From Paracamarosporium sp. OC-R06-R3 (lineage: Eukaryota > Ascomycota > Dothideomycetes > Pleosporales > Didymosphaeriaceae): DNA of 64,000 nucleotides. This document shows positions 54,901-64,000 of this stretch, in pieces. Positions within the stretch are counted from its first letter, which is position 1. The number at the start of each line of letters is the position of its first letter. The position numbers and the translations under genes are program-made. The notes beneath the pieces were generated by a model. The model had not been told where the DNA came from. It searched no databases and saw only the letters and a program-made list of their open reading frames with translations. The DNA lies in assembly GCA_019828545.1 (NCBI GenBank), contig JACVRA010000367.1, positions 62,001 to 126,000 of the forward strand. The letters are read 5' to 3'.

Positions 54901-56039
54901 CGTCTCTTCTCATCCACTAAAGTGATCATTGGCCGTCTTAAAGCAGGGTACTCCCAGCATGACCAGGTGAGGAGCATGGTGTTGCGAAGGAGTCAGCGCA
55001 GCATGTCGCCTCTGCGACTCAAAGCTTCTGGAGCCACACTACGTACTGCTAGTACTAGCCGAATGCTCATAGCTAACACGTATGTTGTTAGTCCTTCATA
55101 CAACAGAGCAGCGGCCAGCCTGGACAACGATTCTAGGGAGTCGACCTATCGAACAGAACGAAGGCCAAGCAGTGGGAACACTGCGTGAGCCACAATCTTA
55201 GGATTGACGGGCTGTGCCAGTCATCGCGTATCGCGATAGCAGGTTGCTAGCACGTAGCAAGCGGTTGCCCTGCGCCTGGTGGGTGGAAGGAAGTGGTGTA
55301 GCTAAACTAGTGGATGCTGTGGTGTGGTGGAGCCCGCTAGCGCAAACACCAGTTCAGGGCGCTCATCTCCATCCTTCGTCGTGGAGCTCATTGTCGGCGA
55401 TTCGGCAGAGTTGCTGCCTATCGCATAGCGTCAATCGATATGACGTGTACGGTATACGATGCCTCTCGGCGTGCATGAGGAGGTGCAGCTGCGACCGGCA
55501 CTATTGCAGCATTCACGACTCATCCGGTGAACGAAGAGCCGCAAAGTTGCCCCGAGGGCACGGTTTTGCCAGCAGTTTGTACTGGGAGCAACCCGTTTGC
55601 CTTGTTTTACCCTCGTGGCCCCCTTCGCGCCGACGGCTCTGGCCGGTCAAATCCACCAACATTTTGAGGCTTGCAGCGCCCTGCTCAAGACCCAATGAAA
55701 TCCTGTTCCTCCCACACAGCTCCCCTGGGACCTACCATGATCGTCTGCATCTCTTGCATCTGCATTCGGAACGTTACTATACGGCCGTGACAGACTGTAA
55801 CACTCTCGCTATGCTTTGAGATCTGATTTCGTTGTACACGTCGAGGACGCAATATTGATTGTCTATATCTATGCTGACATTTCCCTTCTGCCTCACATTT
55901 AATCTGTCTCAAATTCAGACTTCCTCTTGCCTTGTTTATCATAGCTATCACACGGCGCCCTTCTTCCTTCACTTGCCCTGTGAAGCTCCTATGCCTTTTG
56001 CTCCTTGATTGGTCTAAACTCAGACATTAACACCATCAC
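51957..56039. other. Gene-poor 4.1-kb intergenic region
   Basis: The largest stretch without a supported gene. Frames of 130-200 codons at 53250-53759 (-), 54350-54766 (+) and 55214-55819 (+) have no domain-like sequence, no signal for introns that would extend them, and skewed composition. The distal part (about 55600-56039) is T/C-rich and is probably the promoter and leader of the gene at 56040. No inverted repeats or transposase-like sequence were noticed. Confidence 0.5.
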
Positions 56040-58382
56040 ATGGATTTCCCAGGACCCACGCCAGGCCAACATTCCATGGGCCAATCCCGTGGAGGGCACA
56101 CCATCATGAGACAATATGGATTTCCTGGTACCCAGCAACATCCCGGTTTGACCGACCAGTTTTTCAAAGAGCAATTGGTCTTGTTCTCCATCCACAAGCC
56201 ACAGAACGCAAAGTCGTGGGACGATGCTACGCCGCTCCATCATCCTCTATCATCATCTGACCTTCAAAAGGCTCTGGCCAAAATGCAACAAAATCCAAGA
56301 AATAGCGTCAAGGACACCTTGATGAACCTCAGGTCGGAGTCTGCCCGGAGGGTGATCGATGCGCTTGTAAAAGAGCAAAACAAAAGACTCTCAGACTCTG
56401 ATCCAGTTATTAAATGGATCATTGCAGGGATAGATGTGCAGAAAGAAATCGTCAAGCAGTGGCCCAGTCAGAAGAAGATCATCAAGAGCATCGAAATCAT
56501 CCTCAAGACCGAACCTACACCTTTTAACGGGCACGACTTCGATGATGATCCTTTTGCTTCCTCACCATTACGCGCGTCTTTTGAGGGTGGCGGGGGTGGT
56601 ATGAACCATGTCTACCAGAACCCACACCAACGCGGCGCCAACATGATGCACGCCGAACCTCATCCGCTACCGCCCATTGATGACCGCCCATTCCCACGTC
56701 ACGGCTATGAGCAAGATCCTATGCCTGTGCGTGAACAGCACCATCCTCTACCACATCATTCCCAGGCAGAGGCTTTCCACGGTGTGGGTCCTCAAGGAGG
56801 TTCTAATCACAATCAAAACCTTCATATGGGTCCTCAACCTGTCCAAAATCTTCATGGGCCTGCACATGTCCTAAACCACCACGGAGACGGTCCATCAGGT
56901 ACGGTAGTACCTCCGCCTCCGCCTCCACATCCACATCCTCCGCACGACGTACATAACATAGTACATAAGCCGCAATTTCATGAAAACGGTCCACAAAGTA
57001 CGGTGATACAACCACCTCCACCGCACGGCGCACCAGGTGCGCAAGTACAAATCATTCCACCTCCATTTGACCCTCATCAACAACAGCCAAGAAGTATGCC
57101 TGGAGGCTTTCCAGATCCCATGCCTGCACCTCACTTTGTTCCTCCCGAGGTTGTTGATCCACATTTACTCAAGCACCAAAAATCCAATCCGAAGAGTCTT
57201 CGACGTGAATATCAGAAGGGGATCGAGCCTGGGTCTGAGTCTGAAACTGGAAGCTCTGAGAGTGGCTCCCACTTTAGCTCCAGGTCTGTCGAGGATGGAG
57301 CCTATGGATTCATTGAACGTTCCCGCAGCCGCGGTCGAAAGATGAGCAAGACTAGGCCTCGTGGTCGTAGTGCGCTCAGGAGCCGAAGCAATGATCGAGA
57401 CCTGATCCCTAAGGTATACATAGTGCGCAAGCCACACGGTCGAAGGCGAGCTAATGTTGAGGATGCTCACGAAGACATTCACAAGCCTATTACTAGAGAC
57501 AATTCGCCACGGTCGCCTAGCGCTGCTCTCCCAACACAGCAAATTTTCAACATTCGCATCGACAACGACAACGACCGTGAACGTGAACGAAAGACTGATC
57601 GGGGTAGAGACGTCAATAATACCAAACATGATCCCCAACCCAACAGCGATCCAATGTTCTCACCAGGTTTCTCTAACCCAGTGCATGCTAAGCGCGACAC
57701 TTTTAACACGCATGCCATGTCGCGACACTCATCCGTGGGCGGCAGCGACACTGGATCTTCGGTCGTTGATGGCAACTCTTCCGTATATACCACCGACGAC
57801 AGTGTCTTCTCTCAGCCTGTTCGCCCGCGCATGCCTAGCCGTACTACTTCTGAGGTAGGCGGAGGACCGCAATTGCGCTCCCGCAATATGCCCGTCCCAC
57901 ACCATGATAGTTTTGTACCTGACCACCATGAGTCTCGTTGGCGACAGAAGCCACGCTTCTTGGTAGATGACTACCCTCCACACCGCCCCAAAGGTTCTCT
58001 CCACGAGGATCATATAGAGCCACACCACGCTACTTCTTACCGACGACCGTCTATGTCTACTCGTCGCCACAGTGTGCAGATGCCTAATCCCTTCGACCCA
58101 AGATACCCAGCTCAGCCTTCGCGATCATACACTGAGGCGTCGCCCCAATACGCGTACCCTAGTCAGCCGCCACAACAGCAATACATCATGGACAGCAGAC
58201 CTGATGCATTCGAGTACCGAGCGATGGCCGATCAGCTAGATGCCATGGACTACATCAACCGCTCACGACGCAGTGGTATGCCGCCCAGGCGGAACAGTGT
58301 GAGGGGTAGGATGAGCGCCGAGGTGGACGAGTGGGCTTATCGTCCACGTGGAAGTCTGTACGATGGGTATCGTCATGTCTAA
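56040..58382 (+). CDS. Large disordered His/Pro/Arg-rich protein, unknown
   Basis: Intronless 780-aa frame from the ATG at 56040 (MDFPGPTPGQHSMGQSRGGH). I cannot name a family. Residues of about 40-165 are the only folded-looking part (FFKEQLVLFSIHKPQNAKSW, SSSDLQKALAKMQQNPRNSV, VIDALVKEQNKRLSDSDPVI, KWIIAGIDVQKEIVKQWPSQ), which looks all-helical. The remainder is low complexity: a His/Pro/Gln-rich middle (PPPPPPHPHPPHDVHN), an Arg/Ser-rich stretch (RSRSRGRKMSKTRPRGRSAL) and an Arg/Tyr/Pro-rich tail (RRPSMSTRRHSVQMPNPF). RS-type and basic runs suggest a nuclear or RNA-associated protein, but that is inference. Codon use and the unbroken length over low-complexity sequence support that it is translated. 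Confidence 0.75.
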   Translation: MDFPGPTPGQHSMGQSRGGHTIMRQYGFPGTQQHPGLTDQFFKEQLVLFSIHKPQNAKSWDDATPLHHPLSSSDLQKALAKMQQNPRNSVKDTLMNLRSESARRVIDALVKEQNKRLSDSDPVIKWIIAGIDVQKEIVKQWPSQKKIIKSIEIILKTEPTPFNGHDFDDDPFASSPLRASFEGGGGGMNHVYQNPHQRGANMMHAEPHPLPPIDDRPFPRHGYEQDPMPVREQHHPLPHHSQAEAFHGVGPQGGSNHNQNLHMGPQPVQNLHGPAHVLNHHGDGPSGTVVPPPPPPHPHPPHDVHNIVHKPQFHENGPQSTVIQPPPPHGAPGAQVQIIPPPFDPHQQQPRSMPGGFPDPMPAPHFVPPEVVDPHLLKHQKSNPKSLRREYQKGIEPGSESETGSSESGSHFSSRSVEDGAYGFIERSRSRGRKMSKTRPRGRSALRSRSNDRDLIPKVYIVRKPHGRRRANVEDAHEDIHKPITRDNSPRSPSAALPTQQIFNIRIDNDNDRERERKTDRGRDVNNTKHDPQPNSDPMFSPGFSNPVHAKRDTFNTHAMSRHSSVGGSDTGSSVVDGNSSVYTTDDSVFSQPVRPRMPSRTTSEVGGGPQLRSRNMPVPHHDSFVPDHHESRWRQKPRFLVDDYPPHRPKGSLHEDHIEPHHATSYRRPSMSTRRHSVQMPNPFDPRYPAQPSRSYTEASPQYAYPSQPPQQQYIMDSRPDAFEYRAMADQLDAMDYINRSRRSGMPPRRNSVRGRMSAEVDEWAYRPRGSLYDGYRHV

Positions 58383-60328
58383 GCTGTGCCGTTCTTCGCT
58401 ATCATATACGCTACCTTCCTTAAGATACATGACCTTTCCGCTTCGGTTTGTTCGACATCTGTTTCATGTATTTCGGATTACAAGATTAAACGGCCAAAGA
58501 CGGCTTGTGGTACTGGGCTTGGTTGTAACGGTGCGGTTCTGAAGTTTAAGAGTAAGATAATATGCCCCGGATATTCACCATTTGCAACGGCCGGCACGTT
58601 CTCGATTATTTTGAATACCACGGTTGTATTTACTTAACGGCCTAGCCAAACACCTATGTTTCTATACGTGCACGTGATAATTGCTTCGCTAAATCTATTG
58701 AAAGTGAAACGAGCTGTCTCTTTGTGCGCCGTGTCTCTCGAAACATGGACCACCACGTCCCCGGCTTATCATTGCCCCCAAACAGTTCTCAATGCTCATA
58801 ATTCGACTCCACACAAGTAAAATGTTTGCTAGGCACCTCCACACGGAGAAATTCATTTCCACCCGCTTTCCTCGCCCGCCGACCGCCTACCCACCCAGCC
58901 GCCCGGTCCAGGCGTTCACCAACCCATCTCCGGAGTCCGAGCGCTCAAAACCCATCTACGCCGCAGCCACAACCGTCGCACCGCTCGTTTATCTCGAGAC
59001 AATCACGCCCGTCGAGAAAAGTGCTCTGTCTCAAGTGCTGATGTGATGCTCACACACCCCAAGCGTAACGCGGCATTCTCGCAGCCCACCTTCTCGTGTC
59101 AGCAAATGCAGCGCTCCAAGCCAGCGTCGCAGGATCCCGCCCGCTTATGTCTTCCCGCGAGCGATGTAGGTCTGGTGTATGCTAGGCAGTAGAGAGATGT
59201 GTCTCTCAATTGGAAGGTCGTGGTCCCGAGCATTCCGGATAAGTGCTCACCTACCGTACCCGTCTAGGTATGCATCTGACCCCAGAGTCCGAACTCCGCC
59301 CTGGCACTCCAGACGCACCGATCTCCCCTCAAGTTCCACCATGGCATGTACGCACGTACCACACGTCTATGTGCGTGGAGTGCGGTCATAGCGTGAGGAC
59401 TCGTGCTGTGAGGGACTCGATGGTTGTGAAAGGGAAGGGGAAGGGGAAGGGGAAGGGGAACACATGCCTCCTTGCAGGACGAAAACCACAACTAAGCGAA
59501 GCAACACAACATGTGCGCGCGACTCAACAAGACCTCCCACCCCAAGCACAACTGCTGTCCACCAGACCACTCCTCGCATGTCTAGCGTCCTAGAAACACA
59601 CTCCCGCCCCTCTAACTCAAGCCCGCAAGGTGTTGCAAGCAACAAGCCCAAATCAGACAAAAGTCACACACATGATTATCTACTTTCGCCACCGACAGCC
59701 CAAAATGTACATGGCACTGTGTAAGCGGCCCTGCCACGTCACCTCTGCACCACGACCGCACGCACTGAAACAAGAAATCATTTCACTACATATCTTATAT
59801 CTCTGGCCAAGATTTCACGACAGCCGCCTCCCCCTTCGTCACGCAGATGGTAAAAAGAAAAAAAAAGAGAAAATGGTGCATCATGCATCCACGCCCCAGC
59901 CCTCCCAGAGAAACAACGCACCACTTTATTAAAACAAACATGGTTTAGACAGGATGGATATGGTAGTAAGCTTCGCTTGCCACGACAATACAGTGTAAGA
60001 ACATAGGGTGGTAAGGAAGGAATTACCAATGCCCCATCTTTTGGTAATAGTAAAGAAGAAAGGAAAGATTTGCTTACTACCATGGCGAGTTGGAAGCCCC
60101 GGCCCAGGCAGGGTATCAAAGAGAAACTTGGGATGAGGCAGCCACTCCACCAAGTACGGCTGATGAACAAGTTTGGTCGAAACGTGCGACATGGAGGCAG
60201 GTAAAGGAAAAGCATTTTCACAACGCCGTGCATGAATGTGGCGATGTCCTTCGTCATCAAAGACATACATCCCGTCACTCGACTCCCGCTAGAAAGTCTT
60301 TTAATGTCCAAGCGCGAAATTACACAGA
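58383..60328. other. Intergenic between convergent genes
   Basis: 1.9 kb, 3' regions of the disordered-protein gene and of the G alpha gene. It contains a five-tract GGGGAA repeat (listed separately) and a poly-A run with G interruptions near 59853-59873. No gene supported. Confidence 0.5.
59432..59458 (+). repeat. GGGGAA tandem repeat, potential G-quadruplex
   Basis: Five consecutive G-tracts (one of three, four of four guanines) separated by AA loops. This is a perfect G-quadruplex-type motif on the + strand. Confidence 0.8.
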
Positions 60329-61595
60329 CTATATCAGACCGCACAATCTGAGGTTCTCCTGGATTATGATGTCTATATCTTATTAGTAAAGTTCGAGCGG
60401 TGATGGAACAAGGAAGCTTACCGTTCACGGCCGCCATGACGAATCGGATCTGCATGGTGTCTGTGGCGCATGTGAAATGAGTGTAAATCTGCTTGGTCTC
60501 GTGCTGGTTGAGCGATACGAAGCGGTTCAGGATGTAGTCGCAGGCCGCTGCGTAGTCTGGTCCACCTGTGGGATTGATTAGCATGAACCATCCGACATCA
60601 GGAGATCCAAATCGTACCTTCGTAGTCGGGGAAGTAGTTCTTCATGGGGCTGACAGGCAGCTTCTCCTTGAATCGATCGATCTTGTTCAAGAAAAGAATA
60701 ATTGATGTCTTTACAAACCACCGCGAGTTGCAGATGGAGTCAAACAAGGTCAATGCTTCCTGCATACGGTTGACCGTCTCATCTTCAAAGAGCAATTGGT
60801 CATACTCTGAGATGGCCACGAGGAAGAGGATGGTTGTGACGTTCTCGAAGCAGTGTATCCACTTCTTTCTTTCTGATCGCTGACCACCAACATCGAACAT
60901 GCGGTATGTGAGGTCACCAATGATGAAAGTAGTTTCGGTAATACCGGTGGTCTTGACACGGGATCGGAGAACGTCTTGGTCGTTAGGAATATAGTCGCCT
61001 GCCGCGATACGGTCGATGGAGTCGAAGTAGCTTTGACGGTCAGCATCGATCATCAGACGCAGAAGATAAGGATGGGCTTACTATTTGGCAGAGTCGTTGA
61101 GCTGGTATTCGCGCGAGCGCTGGAAGCACTGTTGCACACCCGCGTCTTTCCAGAGCACGGAGATGGCGTTGCCGACCTCGGGCGGTAGGCTGTCGCCTTC
61201 AATTTGTGCGGGTTGCATGAAGATAGTCTGAACATGGTATTCGGCGCGCTGGTCATCGAGAGGAAGCTCGAGCGACTCCATAGCCTCGAGAATGACACGC
61301 ATTGACTGCACGGTATTGCTGAAGATGATCTCCTTAAACGATTCGCGCTCGTCGCGCGAGTAGCCGCCCTCGTGGATGAGCTTCATCTGCTTCAGAATCG
61401 TCGACTTTCCAGATTCACCAGCACCTGGTCTTGGTTAGCATGCAGGCAGCCGACGCCGACAAAAGATGGGTACTGACCGAGCAACAGCATCTTGATCTCA
61501 TTGCGCTGCAGCATCTTATCGCGCTTGAGCTGGTTCTCAATCTCCTCATTTCTCTGCTTCCCCTCCTTCTCCTCTGTGCTCATTCCGCAGCCCAT
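60329..61595 (-). CDS. fadA: Heterotrimeric G protein alpha subunit, group I (FadA/Gna1-like), 5 exons
   Basis: Predicted 353-aa G alpha, the expected length of this class. Minus-strand exons are 61595-61478, 61424-61082, 61030-60618, 60565-60422 and 60372-60329, with introns of 53, 51, 52 and 49 bp. The last exon is only 44 nt ([14 protein letters not shown]). Visible features are the N-terminal MGCGMS (myristoylation at Gly2, palmitoylation at Cys3), P-loop GAGESGKST at 40-48, switch I with RVKTTGI, switch [10 protein letters not shown] with the catalytic Gln near 204, NKID, and TCAT. The C-terminal CGLI with Cys at the fourth position from the end is that of G alpha-i, the site ADP-ribosylated by pertussis toxin. 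It acts at the plasma membrane below GPCRs, controlling growth, conidiation and secondary metabolism in related fungi. Confidence 0.97.
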
Positions 61596-64000
61596 GGTGA
61601 CGGTTGGGCAGGGTGTGGTATATTAGGTAGGTAAGATGTTCCGTACGAAGGCCGGCCGTCACGGAATCTGCGCGCAGACAAAGTCAACAGAGGTTCGAAT
61701 GGTGGCGCGGCAGGGCAAGGGAGGGTTGCTGCAGCAATGGGCGGTGGTCGCGGGGCGCAAGCAGCGGGTGAAGGAGCAAGATGGATGTTGCAGCTTCAGG
61801 GAGGAGCGAGGCGCGCAGCAGCGGAAGGTGCAGGTGTCAATGGCACGAGGGCGGGACTCACGTATTATTACAGGAGACGCGGGTGAAGACTGACAGGCGC
61901 TGCGGGAGGAGCGGTGGCGCGCGGGCGATGGATGGCAAGATGATGGAGAGGGTGCGATGGGTGGGCTCGGCCGGGGCGGCGAAGGTCCGACGGTGGTTGT
62001 CGAGGCTGTCGTGGGCTGCGTCGGGGGCCGTTCAGGTGTCGCAACGAAAGACAGACGCAGCTACGGGGAGAGTGGCACGGCAGGACGTGACAGGAGATGC
62101 CGACAGCACGACGAGAGTGCGGATAGGAAAAGAAGGCCTGGGAGCAGGAGGCTTTTGGGTGTTGCCGAGAAAGGGGAGGGGCCCAGAGCGGCTTAGCGGC
62201 GAGCACAGGCTGGCCATGAGCCTTTAGAGCGTTCGCTGGTGCAGTCCGCCTCCGCCTTTGGACGGCCGCCCAGTGCAGGCATGCCCGCGGATGCACCGCT
62301 GATGCTACCTACTACTAATTAACGATGATGCCTCGCTCGCCGTGCTGCCTCTGCGGCGACGCTCGCTGTGCCCGTCGTCGAACCGCCCTCGCCCTCGCCA
62401 TCGCCGTCGGATCGCCCTCGCCCTCGCCATCCCGGTGACCAGCCTCTCGCCGGCTAGCAGCTCTTCTAGAAGCCTTGTCGAAAAGGGGGCTCGCCGGGGC
62501 CAGCCAGAAAATCCCAGCGCTGCCTCGCCATCCGTCGTGCGCCGCCGCTGCTGGTGCCGCTCAAACTTTGGCCAAAGGCACCGCGGCGACGTCGCACTGC
62601 CGCTGTTGCCCCGTACCCTGGCTTGGCCTGTCGCTCACGCCAGCCCAGCCCGGCCTAGCGCCCTCGCTGCAAACTGTCGTCGCAGCTCTAACCACGGCGC
62701 CTTCATCTCCTTGATTCATGGTGCTCGCCTCGCCCAATCACCGCCCCCGACCACCCGGATCCTGCACGCCTTGTTCGTCTTTCCTCCCTCACGCCCCTGA
62801 TTGCGCGTTCGCCGTCGCCATCGCTATTTCGCCTGCCTTGCTGCTACCTCCCCCAGGCCCTCATCAGCACCTCACACCATGCCCTTCGCAGCCAACCTCA
62901 AGTGAGCACTACTCCAGGTGTACCCCGGACACCCTGCCAGCGTGATCCTATACAAATCCCTGCATCGAGTCAAACCTACCTCTGGGCGGGTGTTATGAGC
63001 AACACGTGATCTCCACCTCATTTCATCATGGCCGTGCACAACATCAAACCCAGTGTGCGACTTTGACTCCTCCCACGCTCCACCACAGCTCCACTACGTT
63101 GTCAAGGTTGTCAAAACGGTCAACGTATAAAAGGGTATCCTCGTCATTCTGCACCCTCTTGCACAGGTGTCACTGGGGAACGTTTCAACATTCTCGTCGA
63201 CTAATCACGACTACTTGGCCAGCATCACTGTTCAGATACGTACGTACACAGTACATCAGCAATAAAAAGAAGATCTAGGGATCATCCAAGTATCGCTTGT
63301 TCGACACCCTACGATGCTCTACTAAATCGACTTCCACCTTTATGTCTTATCCATGCAGCCAGAAGTGAAGCGCTCGGACGCTCTTAATATTCGCGTCGCA
63401 TAAATTTAAAAAAAAAAGAGTCTCACTAAACGGTCCTAATCCCGCGCTAAGTTGATAGATCTTGACCAATCATACGCTAGGCGGAACATACTTGCTGTAA
63501 AGTCTCATTGCTCACAGCAGTTGGTTGCCTGAGAGCACACAATGATGTAGTATCCCCCCACCTTGCTCGAAGGTCACATCCCGCTTGAGACATGATTTCG
63601 AAGACATATTGGCTATCTTTCATGTCTTGACCCCGCGTTAGGACAAAGTCTCCAAGTCCGCAAAATCCTTCATCTGCCTACTGAGAACGCACGCCAATTA
63701 CTCCACATGAGACCTGCAGACTGCATACTATCAATAAGTCACGGACCTCGAAGCCACTCCTTTGCGACGGGTAGTGGAGGCGTGGCTGTGGCTGTGATGC
63801 ATGAACTACTGGGGCCTAGGTATACCTACATTACCGTTTCTAGCCACGCAGAGCATCCTCACCGAAGCACACGATGCAGAGTAGCAACGCCGAAACACCC
63901 TACAATATCTGTTTCATGATCAAAACTCCGAACTGCATGTATGAGATGATATGTGATCTAGGCTTTATCGATTGTAATATCGAAACCTGCATCCCGGCGC
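61596..64000. other. Upstream region of the G alpha gene to window end
   Basis: 2.4 kb with no supported gene. 61640-62300 is GC-rich and purine-rich on the + strand, so on the G alpha sense strand it is a CT-rich leader/promoter. 62340-62880 is C-rich. It contains a 19-bp direct repeat CGCCCTCGCCCTCGCCATC at 62384-62402 and 62413-62431. 63400-64000 is AT-richer (a run of ten A at 63409-63418), and any gene there would run beyond the window. Confidence 0.5.

Noticed and set aside
55214..55819. 201-codon + strand frame rich in Cys, Arg and Ser
   Set aside because: No signal peptide, no recognised domain, composition typical of chance translation, and it lies in the likely promoter region of the next gene.
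1..64000. CRISPR arrays, rRNA and tRNA genes
   Set aside because: No regular direct-repeat array, no rRNA-like sequence and no complete tRNA A-box/B-box pair were recognised by eye.

Overview
The window looks like chromosomal DNA of a filamentous ascomycete (Pezizomycotina), most probably a Dothideomycete. The signs are many short introns (about 46-100 bp) with GT-AG ends and CTRAC/CTAAY branch points, compact genes on both strands, and a typical gene set (Pot1, Cul4, Scc3, Dug3, Mdm10, Mrt4, Lcb2, Gpa/FadA-type G alpha). Intron-exon joins were worked out by hand from splice signals and reading-frame continuity. Class-level taxonomy is inference.

Layout. 1-10 kb: an IPK1-type inositol-pentakisphosphate 2-kinase, a PPxY-type hypothetical protein, a small secreted cysteine protein, a PPPDE-thioredoxin-PUL fusion protein and a two-exon protein of unknown function. 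10.6-17 kb: Dug3 (glutathione degradation), importin alpha, and divergently from it the telomere end-binding protein Pot1. 18-30 kb: an RBR-type E3 ubiquitin ligase whose reading frame seems to continue past two stop codons, cullin-4, an NAD-dependent reductase and cohesin subunit Scc3. 30.5-41 kb is more accessory: a small coiled-coil protein, an alpha/beta hydrolase divergent from a DUF3425 bZIP factor, an unassigned 287-aa protein, a short inverted-repeat element carrying telomere-like repeats, and a cytochrome P450 divergent from a FAD monooxygenase. 41.7-64 kb: Mrt4 and Mdm10 head to head, a homeobox factor, serine palmitoyltransferase subunit Lcb2, a 780-aa disordered His/Pro-rich protein and the group I G alpha subunit, separated by 2-4 kb gene-poor stretches.

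Most genes are unrelated housekeeping genes with no operon-like logic. Functional themes recur: ubiquitin and ubiquitin-like control (RBR ligase, Cul4, PPPDE-PUL protein), chromosome maintenance (Pot1, Scc3), signalling (G alpha, IPK1) and membrane/mitochondrial biogenesis (Lcb2, Mdm10). The only stretch resembling a metabolic cluster is 31.5-40.8 kb (hydrolase, bZIP, P450, flavin monooxygenase), and it has no backbone synthase in view. No CRISPR, rRNA or convincing tRNA was seen. The most interesting observations are the RBR gene tail, the 200-bp inverted-repeat element at 36.6 kb, a 56-nt GAAA-capped hairpin at 17.8 kb, and several lineage-specific uncharacterised proteins.
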